The translations under genes were made by a program, and so were the position numbers. From CBDDBX01 sp965225955 (lineage in GTDB: Bacteria > Acidobacteriota > Aminicenantia > UBA2199), in NCBI GenBank assembly GCA_965225955.1, contig CBDDBX010000006.1, forward strand, positions 1-64,000: a stretch of DNA of 64,000 bases, read 5' to 3'. The notes beneath the pieces were generated by a model. It was not told where the DNA came from. It searched no databases and saw only the letters and a list, made by a program, of their open reading frames with translations. Below, in pieces: positions 33,553 through 42,083 of the stretch. The first letter of the stretch is position 1. Each line of letters starts with the position of its first letter.

Positions 33553-35802
33553 ATGTCTGATCACATAGAACTCCGGGACATTCCACACAGTAAAAACAGA
33601 TTCACAAGTCTGAAAATCCGTGCTGGTACAATCACAACCCTTACCGGACCTTCCGGTTCAGGTAAAACCAGTATTTTACGAAATATTCACAATAGAAGCA
33701 TTGAACAGTTAAGCGGCATATTGACAAATTCTTCCTGTACATCACCATACCAGGCAGATTACCTGCCACCCGTACTTAATCTTTCAGAAAAAGGTGCAGG
33801 ATCAGTAGCAACCAGAACTTTAAGAAAAATCAGAGCAAACATTTTCACTCTGTTTGCTACTCAGGCAGCAATTTCCTGCCCTTCATGCGGGACAGAGGTC
33901 AGCCTCAACACAGTAAGCTCTATTGCTGCAGAACTTATAGACTGCAGTCAGAAAATTGTAATATGCTCCTTATGGGAAGGTAGTATTCCCTATCTGATAA
34001 ACAGAGGATACTACTTTTATATTGACAATGGAGAAAAGAAGAGAATCAGTTCCCGGACAAAAACTCCCTTCAGAGTTATCGTAGACAGAATCAGACCATC
34101 AGAAGAAGGTAGAAATGGAATCACCGATGCTCTCAAAAGAGCAACAGGCTTGAACAGCAGTTCTGTTATAATAATTAAGGATGGAACTGAAAAGCAATAT
34201 AACTTAAAAAAAAGCTGCCCCTCCTGCAATACCCCAATCTCATCACCATCACCAGATCTTTTTGATGACATCAAAAAATCCTGTAGTTACTGTAAAGGTG
34301 AAGGTGTTACTACAAACCTTGATTATTCCAGAACTATTGACAGATCAGCAGTTATTCTTGAACACATGATCATTCCACTTAAATTTCCTGTACTGAGACA
34401 CTACAAGGATGAATTTTTTGCCAACTCTTCATGGAAAGCTGATGATACCGTTAAAAGGTTATCTGCTAAAAAGAAAGATCTTCTGCTGAACTATATTTCA
34501 GATTTTCTTAATAACAAAAGAAAAAGTCGTAAAATAAGTAATAAATTTATTAATAAATTCTATACAGAGCAGATATGCAGTCATTGTAAAGGAACAGGCA
34601 TCAATCCATTGAGATATTCCTACCGGATTGACGGAATAACCTGTGATCAGTTTATGGAAAAAACTATCCTGAACCTTGCCGAACCCGGATTAAATTACTA
34701 CCTCAGCAAACTGAGAGGCAACATCTCAGATTATCCGGGAATTTTTGATTCCCTTGGCATAAGCCATCTTAAACTTAATACGAAAGAGTCTCAATTAAAC
34801 AGAAGAGATCACCTGTTGCTTTCCCTTGCTTCAGCAACGCTTACTACAACTAATAACAGCCTTATCCTTCTGGAAATACCAGGTTACATATCTGAATCAG
34901 ACAGGTCACTGATAGAAGATTTCCTGAAAACGTTAAAAGCCAGAGGTAACTTCATATTATTAACCTGTAGTAACAATGTAATGGACAACATCTCAGATTC
35001 AGTAATAATTCTTGAATCACAATCTTCAGCTATTATCAGATCATTACCTGACAAAACAGAACACCTCAATATCAGTGAATTTGAACATTATATAAAAAAA
35101 GATTCAGACAGTATAGAAAAGAAAATCCTGTTTCTGGACAGCAACGCCCATAGTACTCTTCCCTCTTTCCTGCCAGAATTATTCAATATATCCCTGCCTC
35201 CTGCGACATGCGACACTTCTTCCATCTCATACCTTGGAGAACTACTCAGGATATCTCATGAAATATCGGAATTTTACGCATCCCTTCCGGCAGCAAAAGA
35301 CACAGCCCGCACAGCATCTCTGTTCTCACTCTCATCCTCCCGTGGTAAATGCCCCCTATGTTATCAATCTTCACTTAGCGATTCCTGCCCACAATGCGGA
35401 GGAGATTTATTTGCAGAATACCTGTCAGATATAAAATATAATGGCAAAAATATCGCAACATTCCTGAGAACTCCCTTCAGTAAAATCAGCACTGCCGCTC
35501 TTCCTGTAACAACGGAAGTATCAGAATGCATGACAGATCTTGGTTATGGGCATCTATCTCCTCTGACAATAATAAACCATCTGTCTGAAGGCGAACGGGA
35601 ACATATACTTTCGCTGAAATCTATTATAGACAACCCTACCGGGTATTTCATTATAAAGGACGAAGAGTTCAGCTCAGCTCACAACCTGGATAAAGTGAGA
35701 CGTTTCTGTCTTGCATCAATAGCTTCATCACATAAAAGCTCCGCCCTCATAATCTCCTCATCTGTACCTCCAGGCTGCAAAACAGATATTTTATTAACCT
35801 AA
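33553..35802 (+). CDS. Strongly degenerate UvrA-like protein
   Basis: This 749-residue protein follows the UvrA domain order but has lost key residues. The N-terminal Walker A is intact (GPSGSGKTS, 32-40). Zinc-type Cys pairs occur as CPSC near 109, CPSC near 221 with a partner CSYC, CSHCKGTG near 339, and CPLC/CPQC near 600-615 with KYNGKNIATFL, like the second zinc module of UvrA. The first ABC signature reads QLNRRDHLLLSLAS instead of LSGGEAQRIRLA and its Walker B reads LILLEIPG. The second half has LSEGEREHIL for the signature and KDEEFSSAH for DEPTTGLH, and shows no second Walker A. True UvrA is about 940 residues. DNA repair is unlikely; the role is unknown. Confidence 0.75.
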   Translation: MSDHIELRDIPHSKNRFTSLKIRAGTITTLTGPSGSGKTSILRNIHNRSIEQLSGILTNSSCTSPYQADYLPPVLNLSEKGAGSVATRTLRKIRANIFTLFATQAAISCPSCGTEVSLNTVSSIAAELIDCSQKIVICSLWEGSIPYLINRGYYFYIDNGEKKRISSRTKTPFRVIVDRIRPSEEGRNGITDALKRATGLNSSSVIIIKDGTEKQYNLKKSCPSCNTPISSPSPDLFDDIKKSCSYCKGEGVTTNLDYSRTIDRSAVILEHMIIPLKFPVLRHYKDEFFANSSWKADDTVKRLSAKKKDLLLNYISDFLNNKRKSRKISNKFINKFYTEQICSHCKGTGINPLRYSYRIDGITCDQFMEKTILNLAEPGLNYYLSKLRGNISDYPGIFDSLGISHLKLNTKESQLNRRDHLLLSLASATLTTTNNSLILLEIPGYISESDRSLIEDFLKTLKARGNFILLTCSNNVMDNISDSVIILESQSSAIIRSLPDKTEHLNISEFEHYIKKDSDSIEKKILFLDSNAHSTLPSFLPELFNISLPPATCDTSSISYLGELLRISHEISEFYASLPAAKDTARTASLFSLSSSRGKCPLCYQSSLSDSCPQCGGDLFAEYLSDIKYNGKNIATFLRTPFSKISTAALPVTTEVSECMTDLGYGHLSPLTIINHLSEGEREHILSLKSIIDNPTGYFIIKDEEFSSAHNLDKVRRFCLASIASSHKSSALIISSSVPPGCKTDILLT

Positions 35803-35848
35803 CAGGATATTTTACGGTTTACCTACTATCTATAATTTTCAAAAAGAC

Positions 35849-35876
35849 TTGACAAACATGGTCTAATATCTATAAA
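35849..35876 (+). promoter_or_regulatory. Promoter for the acidic protein/ATP synthase run
   Basis: TTGACA (35849-35854) and TATAAA (35871-35876) are 16 bp apart. The start codon of the next gene is at 35928 with an AGGAG site, giving a leader of about 45 nt. Confidence 0.55.
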
Positions 35877-35927
35877 TAGATTATATATTTTAAAGAAATT
35901 AGGACAGACAGAACAGGAGTAAAAACA

Positions 35928-36269
35928 ATGAGCAGTATAGAGATTATCTCATGGCAAACACTTGATGCGCTGAAAAATGCCGCCACCAAAGTCATAGACA
36001 TCATCGGAGATATTGAAACAGGAGAGCATATGTCCATATTCTGCTGTATTGAGGAGGATTATCTTGAACTCTATTACAGTGAACTTGATTCAAGTATGGT
36101 AAGACATTTCAGTGATGAAGATGAAATGGAAGAACATATTACTAAAAGAAAAAAAGAATTCGGAGAAGAAGAATACGATGAGATGGGCTACTACTCAGAT
36201 GAAGAAGAGGAAGGCGAAGATTACGACGGCTTTAAAATAGCTGAAGGCGAAGACGAAGAGGACTTCTGA
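35928..36269 (+). CDS. Small acidic protein of unknown function
   Basis: A 113-residue protein whose first 70 residues look folded (IISWQTLDALKNAATKVIDI, with a CC pair at about 40-41). Its tail from about 70 is extremely acidic, mostly Glu, Asp and Tyr (for example EEEEGEDYDGF). No family was recognised. An AGGAG site precedes the ATG. The next gene, atpZ, begins 8 bp after its stop, so it belongs to the Fo transcript. It could be an assembly or regulatory factor, but only the neighbourhood suggests this. Confidence 0.72.
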   Translation: MSSIEIISWQTLDALKNAATKVIDIIGDIETGEHMSIFCCIEEDYLELYYSELDSSMVRHFSDEDEMEEHITKRKKEFGEEEYDEMGYYSDEEEEGEDYDGFKIAEGEDEEDF

Positions 36270-36276
36270 TAAGCTG

Positions 36277-36513
36277 ATGATTGCAGATAAAAAACATGAA
36301 AACGGAAAACTGGCATCTTACTCAACTGCGGGGATGATGTTTCCGGCGTCGATAATTTCAGGTTTTGCAATCGGATACTTCTGCGATAAATACTTCAACA
36401 CATCTCCCTGGCTCCTGATAGTTTTTACTATTTATGGAGTCTTCGGGGGTTTTTATAATCTCTATAAAATCAGCAAACTGGCTTCCAGTAAACAAAAAAA
36501 TGACGAAAAGTAA
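36277..36513 (+). CDS. atpZ: AtpZ/AtpI-family Fo assembly protein (first copy)
   Basis: A 78-residue protein with two membrane spans. It contains MMFPASIISGFAIGYFCDKY and WLLIVFTIYGVFGGFYNLYK, the pattern of AtpZ (putative F0F1-ATPase subunit, Ca2+/Mg2+ transporter). AtpZ with AtpI is thought to help c-ring assembly and Mg2+ supply. Its 3' end overlaps the AtpI-like gene by 14 bp. Neighbouring atpB and atpE support the call. Confidence 0.82.
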   Translation: MIADKKHENGKLASYSTAGMMFPASIISGFAIGYFCDKYFNTSPWLLIVFTIYGVFGGFYNLYKISKLASSKQKNDEK

Positions 36514-36865
36514 TATTTCAATATCAAGAATTAGTAAAATTTCTATACTAATCGGTATTTTTTCATCTTTTTTAATATATTCTTTTACAGGCAATATCTC
36601 TTTTAGTATAATAAATCTTGCAGCCTCTATAATAGGTGTTGCGGGATTTAAAATGATTGTCTTCAGTATTGATAAATATATAATTGAGAAAAACAGAAAA
36701 ACAGGATACTACTTCCTGAGTCTGTTAAAAATGACAATTATTGCAGCGGGTTTTGCTCTTTCTTCACATCTGGCTCCCGGAAGCTCAATTTTTTATATTG
36801 CCGGGATTATGACCATTTTTATTTCTATACTAACCGAAGCTGTAGTACAATTTGTCAGGAGATAA
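36500..36865 (+). CDS. AtpI-like membrane protein
   Basis: This 121-residue protein has four predicted membrane spans, the topology of ATP synthase protein I (AtpI). Sequence similarity is weak, so the call leans on length, topology and its place between atpZ and atpB. I start it at the ATG at 36500 (MTKSNISISR), overlapping atpZ. The longer frame from 36434 would run through most of the atpZ end. It stops 14 bp before atpB, whose Shine-Dalgarno site lies in the gap. Confidence 0.68.
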   Translation: MTKSNISISRISKISILIGIFSSFLIYSFTGNISFSIINLAASIIGVAGFKMIVFSIDKYIIEKNRKTGYYFLSLLKMTIIAAGFALSSHLAPGSSIFYIAGIMTIFISILTEAVVQFVRR

Positions 36866-36879
36866 TAAGGAGATTTAAT

Positions 36880-37608
36880 ATGATAGATCATGTACCGGAA
36901 ATTACTGTTCTGATCAACAATTTTCTTGCATGGGTACTTGGGTTATTCAATGTACACGTGGAAGAAGGTCATCCCGTTATCCAGCCACACATACTTCTGG
37001 CTATTATTGCCACAATTTTTATTGTTCTGCTTTTTAAACTAACAGTAAAAAACCTCTCAATCTTTCCTGAAAAAGGACAGGTTCTTGCAGAAGGTATCTA
37101 CAAAGCTTTCAGATCCCTGCTGGAAGATATGATTGGCCATGAAGGTAGAAAGTTTGTACCTGTTCTTGGAACTCTGGGACTTTTCATTGCTGTTAGTAAC
37201 ATTATGGGACTTGTTTCAGGTCTCGGTTCACCAACAGCGAACATAAATGTACCTCTGGCCTGTACACTGTTTGTTATGCTCTATTATCACTTCCAGGGCA
37301 TGAAAAAGCACGGTGTAATTAAATACCTGAAAAACAACTTCATGGGACCGGTCTGGTGGCTGGCACCTCTTTTTATACCAATCGAAATAATTGCTCACTT
37401 CCTTGCAAGACCACTGTCACTGACAATGCGTCTGTTTGGTAATATATTTGGAGAAGATCTTGTAATAATTATCATTGCCTCACTGGTGCCATACATTGCA
37501 CCACTGCCTATTATGGCTCTGGCAACACTGACATCTCTTCTTCAGGCTTTTATATTTGTCATGCTCTCTTCAATATATCTTGCTGGAGCAATGGCGGAAG
37601 AACATTAA
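36880..37608 (+). CDS. atpB: F1Fo ATP synthase subunit a
   Basis: Subunit a forms the ion half-channels against the c-ring. The 242-residue protein has the family spans, NIMGLVSGLGSPTANINVPL, and the essential Arg in SLTMRLFGNIFGEDLV (about residue 184-199). It ends with ALATLTSLLQAFIFVMLSSIYL. AAGGAG lies before the ATG. It is followed by atpE; subunits b, delta, alpha, gamma, beta and epsilon are not in the window. Confidence 0.96.
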   Translation: MIDHVPEITVLINNFLAWVLGLFNVHVEEGHPVIQPHILLAIIATIFIVLLFKLTVKNLSIFPEKGQVLAEGIYKAFRSLLEDMIGHEGRKFVPVLGTLGLFIAVSNIMGLVSGLGSPTANINVPLACTLFVMLYYHFQGMKKHGVIKYLKNNFMGPVWWLAPLFIPIEIIAHFLARPLSLTMRLFGNIFGEDLVIIIIASLVPYIAPLPIMALATLTSLLQAFIFVMLSSIYLAGAMAEEH

Positions 37609-37629
37609 TTTAAGGAGGACATATATACT

Positions 37630-37977
37630 ATGATTAAAAAATTAATGGCAACTATGGCTGTACTTTTTGCTTCAACTGTTGGTCTCTCAGCAGCTGAAGG
37701 TACACAGGCAGCAGCAACAAACACAAACGATCTCTTTCTGTGGTCAATCATCATTGGTGGCCTTGCACTGGCTCTTGCAGCATCAGCGGGCGCTTTCGCA
37801 CAGTCAAAAGCGATCACAACAGCTGTGGAAAATATCGGCAGAAACCCTGCAGCAGCAGATTCTATCAGAACAGTACTGATCATCGGTCTTGCTCTTATCG
37901 AATCTCTGGTTATTTACGTTCTGCTTGTAGACCTTATTCTGTTCTTCGCAAAATGGGGCTCATACACAGTTTCATAA
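37630..37977 (+). CDS. atpE: F1Fo ATP synthase subunit c, with N-terminal signal-like extension
   Basis: Subunit c forms the rotor ring. The mature hairpin covers residues 34-110: helix 1, the polar loop ENIGRNPAA, and helix 2 with the ion-carrying Glu91 in LIESLVIY. An extra N-terminal hydrophobic segment (1-22, ending LSAAEG) looks like a cleavable signal, found in some other phyla. Aligned by eye to the Ilyobacter sodium-type c subunit, Gln58, Glu91, Ser92 and Tyr96 match Q32, E65, S66 and Y70; the T67 position is Leu. Strong AGGAGG site. A hairpin follows the gene. Confidence 0.95.
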   Translation: MIKKLMATMAVLFASTVGLSAAEGTQAAATNTNDLFLWSIIIGGLALALAASAGAFAQSKAITTAVENIGRNPAAADSIRTVLIIGLALIESLVIYVLLVDLILFFAKWGSYTVS

Positions 37978-37997
37978 GGAATTAATTTCAATCAATA

Positions 37998-38021
37998 GCC
38001 GGAGAGCTTTAACTCTCCGGC
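37998..38021 (+). terminator. Hairpin after atpE
   Basis: A perfect 9-bp stem GCCGGAGAG / CTCTCCGGC with a 6-nt loop is followed by CTGTTT. It sits 20 bp after the atpE stop and 9 nt before the yihY start codon. It looks like an intrinsic terminator of modest strength or an attenuator. Confidence 0.7.
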
Positions 38022-38030
38022 CTGTTTCAA

Positions 38031-38918
38031 ATGCCAAAAAAGGATACTTTTACAAAGAACCTCTGGTCTGCTCTAAAACAGTTTCTGCAGGAAGATGGTG
38101 TTGATAAAGCCAGTATATTAGCTTACTACTCAATTTTTTCATCTCTTTTTCTTCTGACTTTTGCAACCTTTCTTTTTACAAAATATTTTGGCAACCCCAG
38201 CAACACAATCAAGAGCATGTATCCTTTTTCACCGGAGTTTTTCTCCACAATTTCACCTGAAATTTTTCAGAAAGCTGCAGAAATATCTTCAAGATTAAAG
38301 GAAATCAGTATTATCGGTATAGCGATATTTATGTTTCTGGGTTTCCTTATAGTAAAAAAAGTCGTACAGTTTATAAACGAGATGTTCCATGAGCATCTGC
38401 GTTACAAAGGCTTTCTGGTTCGCCGCATGAGCGAATTCGGCCTTGTTATGTTTGTGGGCATCTTAGGCATTCTGTCATTTCTGTCCCACGGCTTCATCTC
38501 TACACTGACATCAATAGTAAATAAAAATAAATTTCTGGCATCACATATTAAGCCTGAATTCATAAGTTCACTAAACACGTTTTTCATCCTGTATATAGCT
38601 CCTGTAGCTCTGACATTCTTCTTTTTTGCAATTCTTTACAAATGGATTCCTGAAAAAAAAGTCTATACAAAGGGAGCACTGATAGCAGCAGGTTTCTCAA
38701 CTGTATTATGGGAACTGATCAAAAGATCATACACCTATTACCTGATAAATGTATCTGCCTTTGGTCAGATAAAAGGACCGGTTATAGCAATTATACTATT
38801 CGGGTTCTGGATGGAAATTTCCCTGGGAGTCATGCTCTATGGAGCAAAACTCACCTACATACTGGATAAACAACACTATGAAAAAATTAAATCAGATAGC
38901 CAACCTGCTTCAGGGTGA
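38031..38918 (+). CDS. YihY/BrkB family membrane protein
   Basis: The 295-residue protein has six predicted membrane spans and the family features LAYYSIFSSLFLLTFAT near the N-terminus, LYKWIPEKKVYTKGALIAAG and GPVIAIILFGFWMEISLGVML near the C-terminus. The YihY/BrkB family has no settled function; it is not RNase BN. There is no Shine-Dalgarno site, and the start lies 9 nt after a hairpin. Its last 41 bp overlap the start of lpxD. Confidence 0.9.
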   Translation: MPKKDTFTKNLWSALKQFLQEDGVDKASILAYYSIFSSLFLLTFATFLFTKYFGNPSNTIKSMYPFSPEFFSTISPEIFQKAAEISSRLKEISIIGIAIFMFLGFLIVKKVVQFINEMFHEHLRYKGFLVRRMSEFGLVMFVGILGILSFLSHGFISTLTSIVNKNKFLASHIKPEFISSLNTFFILYIAPVALTFFFFAILYKWIPEKKVYTKGALIAAGFSTVLWELIKRSYTYYLINVSAFGQIKGPVIAIILFGFWMEISLGVMLYGAKLTYILDKQHYEKIKSDSQPASG

Positions 38919-39903
38919 CCTCTACGGTAACCCGGAAATCGAAATAAAAAGTGTCAATTCCCTTGAAGAAGCTACAGAAGGGGAAATTACATTTGCAGCA
39001 AAGGATTCAGTAAAAACTGAAAATCTTAAAGCTTCAGCTCTTATTGTTAAAAGGGGCAGTACACTTAGCTACCCTGCAATGATTGCAGTTGATGAACCAT
39101 ATCTGGCTTTTGCTTCACTTCTTGAACTATTCTTTCCTTCTGAAAGGTTTTCTGAAGGCATCTCTGAAAAAGCACATATTGAAGAGGGCGCCGTTATTGG
39201 CAGGAATGTATCTATAGGCCCGTTTTCCTATATAGGTAAAGATGTTCACATAGATGATGACACAGAAATTGACGCAGGAGTTAAAATCTACAGAGGTTGT
39301 AAAGTAGGTAAAGCCTGTAAAATTTACTCCAATGTGGTTTTAACCGATTTTACTGAAATTGGCAATAAAGTAATCATACATCCAGGTGCTGTTCTTGGAG
39401 CTGATGGTTTCGGATTCACCAGACTTGCAGACGGAACACCTGTAAAAATCCCCCAGAAAGGAAGAGTTGTTATAGGTAATCATTGCGAAATAGGAGCTAA
39501 TGTATGTATAGACAGATCAACTCTGGGAAAAACTGAACTCAAAGAGTATGTTAAACTGGACAATCTTGTTCAGATAGGACATAATACGAAAGTTGGAAAA
39601 GGGACAGCAATTTCTGCACAGTCAGGGCTTTCAGGTTCTGTAGAAGTTGGCGAAAACGTTATTATGGGAGGCCAGACCGGAGTTGGAGATCATATTAAAA
39701 TATGTGATGGCGTTATGACTGCCGGTAAAACTGGTATAACCGGTAATATAACCGAACGAGGTATTTTTGCCGGCTATCCATATCAGAGCATACGCCAGTG
39801 GAGAAAAGGATCTGCTATTTTCCGCAACCTCGAGGAGTATGTAGAGCGAATACGGAAACTTGAAAATAAAATAATTGAACTGGAGGAGAAACATGGTAAT
39901 TAA
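38878..39903 (+). CDS. lpxD: UDP-3-O-acylglucosamine N-acyltransferase LpxD
   Basis: LpxD adds the N-linked hydroxyacyl chain in lipid A synthesis. The protein of 341 residues has an N-terminal uridine-binding domain and a left-handed beta-helix with hexapeptide repeats. ADGFGF and LVQIGHNTKVGKGT include the catalytic His region, and GGQTGVGDHIKICDG and AGYPYQSIRQWRK follow. The ATG at 38878 (MKKLNQIANLL) fits the family start; the frame opens earlier inside yihY. It overlaps yihY by 41 bp and the DUF1573 gene by 11 bp. It shows that the organism makes lipid A. Confidence 0.96.
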   Translation: MKKLNQIANLLQGDLYGNPEIEIKSVNSLEEATEGEITFAAKDSVKTENLKASALIVKRGSTLSYPAMIAVDEPYLAFASLLELFFPSERFSEGISEKAHIEEGAVIGRNVSIGPFSYIGKDVHIDDDTEIDAGVKIYRGCKVGKACKIYSNVVLTDFTEIGNKVIIHPGAVLGADGFGFTRLADGTPVKIPQKGRVVIGNHCEIGANVCIDRSTLGKTELKEYVKLDNLVQIGHNTKVGKGTAISAQSGLSGSVEVGENVIMGGQTGVGDHIKICDGVMTAGKTGITGNITERGIFAGYPYQSIRQWRKGSAIFRNLEEYVERIRKLENKIIELEEKHGN

Positions 39904-40579
39904 AAAACTAATACTACTTACATCTATGCTTCTTGTGTCTATCTCGCTTTTCTCTCAGGCGAAAATGGTTTTCAAAGAAACAACTGTTAATTTCGGTGAA
40001 ATTGATGCTGGTAAAGTCATTGATGTGGCATTCGAATTTGAGAATCAGGGAGATGCTCCCCTTATTATAAAAAAGATTAAAAGCTCCTGTGGCTGCCTTG
40101 CATCCAAACTGGAGAAAAATGAGTTTAAACCTGGTGAAAAAGGTATTATTCCTGTTAAATTTTACTCAAGAGGATATAACGGAAGAATAATAAAATCTAT
40201 AACGGTTTCTTCAAATTCTGACGGGTCTCCCTATATATCACTTCGTGTTGCCGGTAATGTTAAATTAAAGGATTTTGCTCAGATTCAGTTTGAACCTTCA
40301 AGACTAAGTTTCGGTAAAACAGAACTAAATCAGGTATATAAGAAAGAATTCAGTATAAAAAATACAGGAACTATAACACTTAAGATATATGAAGTTACAC
40401 ATAACCCTATGCTTTCTGTGGAGTTTCCTGCTATGTATATAAAACCAGGTGAATCTATAACAGTACCTGTTTCATTCAGACCAATGGAAAAAAAATCTTT
40501 TACTACATTTATAAAAGTTAAGTCAAACGCTTACAGACACCACGTTTCAGTAGTAAAAGTTACAGCAGATATAGAATAA
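39893..40579 (+). CDS. Secreted DUF1573 protein
   Basis: The 228-residue protein has a signal peptide (about 1-20, LILLTSMLLVSISLFSQA). Two immunoglobulin-like ASPM/MSP-type domains follow. The first has FGEIDAGKVIDVAFEFENQG and the DUF1573 motif KSSCGCLAS. The second has LSFGKTELNQVYKKEFSIKN. Such proteins are periplasmic or surface-exposed with unknown role. GGAGGAG precedes the ATG at 39893, which lies inside the end of lpxD; I prefer it to an earlier in-frame ATG at 39875. Confidence 0.88.
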   Translation: MVIKKLILLTSMLLVSISLFSQAKMVFKETTVNFGEIDAGKVIDVAFEFENQGDAPLIIKKIKSSCGCLASKLEKNEFKPGEKGIIPVKFYSRGYNGRIIKSITVSSNSDGSPYISLRVAGNVKLKDFAQIQFEPSRLSFGKTELNQVYKKEFSIKNTGTITLKIYEVTHNPMLSVEFPAMYIKPGESITVPVSFRPMEKKSFTTFIKVKSNAYRHHVSVVKVTADIE

Positions 40580-40583
40580 CCAG

Positions 40584-41543
40584 ATGGATAATAACGCCTG
40601 GCTCCCGGAAAACAATGAAGAGCAGGCAGAAATCTGGGCTGTTGGCGGAGGTAAGGGTGGTACAGGAAAGACCTTTACCCTTTGCCAGTTAGCAATTAAC
40701 CTGGCTCTGCTAAGCAAAAAAGTCATTCTTATTGACACCGATTTTGGTGGAGCCAATGTTCACTCATTTTTTAATATCAAAAAGGCTCATAAATCCCTTA
40801 ATCTCTTTTTTGAAGACGGGATTTCCCTACCGGAACTTCTTGTTGATACAGAGTTCCCTAATATAAGAGTAATAACCGGAGATCACAACTCTTTCTCTTC
40901 TGAGAACATTAAGTACACTCAGAAGATGAAACTTCTCAGACATGTAAAAAAACTTGAAGCAGACTATATACTTCTTGATCTGGGAGGCGGCTCCAACTAC
41001 AACACAATAGATATATTTCTGCTTGCAGACAGAATGATTACTGTAACCAATCCAGAAATCACAGCAATAGAGAATCTGTTCCACTTTATAAAGAACACAT
41101 ACTTCAGAAAACTCAATTTCCTTCTTGGAATATACGGTTTGAAAAACAGTGCCAAAGATCTATGGAAGAACAGACAGTCTAATGGTATTAAAAATATACC
41201 TGAGCTTATTGAACAGCTTAAAGATACAGGCCCCGACTCTGTTGAGCTTGTTGTCAAAGAGCTTGCACAGTTCAATATAAATATCATTCTTAATAAAGTC
41301 AGGAACTCACAGGAAGCCCTCAAAGGATTCTCCATAAAAAGTCTCTGCATAAAACATCTTGGCATCGAAGCTCTCTACTCAGGCTTTATTGGATACGATG
41401 AATCATTCTGGCGGAATATGAGTATTATGCAAACCTCCACCACCTTCAGAGTCTCTCCACGAATAAAAAAGGAGACATCCAGAGTTACAGAAAACATTAT
41501 TAATGAAGAGCAGATGCAAATAGGAAACATTAAACATGTCTGA
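40584..41543 (+). CDS. MinD/ParA-superfamily ATPase
   Basis: The 319-residue protein has the deviant Walker A of the MinD/FlhG group, VGGGKGGTGKTFTL (about 20-33), switch I-like IDTDFGGANVHSFF and Walker B YILLDLGGGSNYNTIDIF, with NPEITAIENLFHFIK further on. Unlike cell-division MinD it has a long C-terminal half with LNKVRNSQEALKGFSIKSLC. It overlaps by 8 bp a gene for a J-domain-like/HTH protein. The same pair occurs, from memory, in several delta-proteobacterial genomes. A role in positioning a membrane structure is possible but unproven. Confidence 0.88.
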   Translation: MDNNAWLPENNEEQAEIWAVGGGKGGTGKTFTLCQLAINLALLSKKVILIDTDFGGANVHSFFNIKKAHKSLNLFFEDGISLPELLVDTEFPNIRVITGDHNSFSSENIKYTQKMKLLRHVKKLEADYILLDLGGGSNYNTIDIFLLADRMITVTNPEITAIENLFHFIKNTYFRKLNFLLGIYGLKNSAKDLWKNRQSNGIKNIPELIEQLKDTGPDSVELVVKELAQFNINIILNKVRNSQEALKGFSIKSLCIKHLGIEALYSGFIGYDESFWRNMSIMQTSTTFRVSPRIKKETSRVTENIINEEQMQIGNIKHV

Positions 41544-42081
41544 ATTAACACCTGAAATAAAAAAACACCTTAAAATACTGGAATTAAACGAAACAACTAC
41601 TTTAGATGAGATAAAGAAGACATACCACCATCTTAAAGCTCTCTATTCTTCTGAATCATCTATCATTACTGCTGCAACTGAATCAGATGAAGCAGTATCA
41701 AGTAATGATATTCTTGAAGAACTTGAAGAGGCTTATAAAGAACTGACTGAGTTTTACCAGAGCAGACAGAAAGAGAAAACAGAATCACAGAAAAACAGAG
41801 TGGAACAGAATCAGATTCCCGAATTCGAATGCTATAACGGTGAAGCACTCAGAATAACAAGAGAGGTTATGGGAATAACTCTTCACGAGATTGCCTTTTC
41901 AAGTAAAATACCTGTACGGCTACTGGAGTATATTGAAGCAGAAGAGTTAAGCAAACTCCCTCCTGCTGCATATGTAAGAGCATATGTTAAAACATATGCC
42001 CGCTATTTATCTCTTGATGAGAAGAGGGTTGCTGAAGACTATTTTAAATCCGGAAGCAATAGTACCAGTGTAATTTTCTAA
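41536..42081 (+). CDS. J-domain-like and RodZ-type HTH protein
   Basis: The 181-residue protein has two parts. Residues 8-75 resemble a short J-domain (HLKILELNETTTLDEIKKTY, then EELEEAYKELTEFY), but the HPD tripeptide is not seen. Residues 100-165 form a helix-turn-helix of the HTH_25/RodZ type (EALRITREVMGITLHEIAFS, then LEYIEAEELSKLPPAAYVRA and YARYLSLDE). No membrane span follows, unlike RodZ. It overlaps the MinD-like gene by 8 bp, so the two products probably work together. It is convergent with tdk, 2 bp away. Confidence 0.8.
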   Translation: MSELTPEIKKHLKILELNETTTLDEIKKTYHHLKALYSSESSIITAATESDEAVSSNDILEELEEAYKELTEFYQSRQKEKTESQKNRVEQNQIPEFECYNGEALRITREVMGITLHEIAFSSKIPVRLLEYIEAEELSKLPPAAYVRAYVKTYARYLSLDEKRVAEDYFKSGSNSTSVIF

Positions 42082-42083
42082 AA

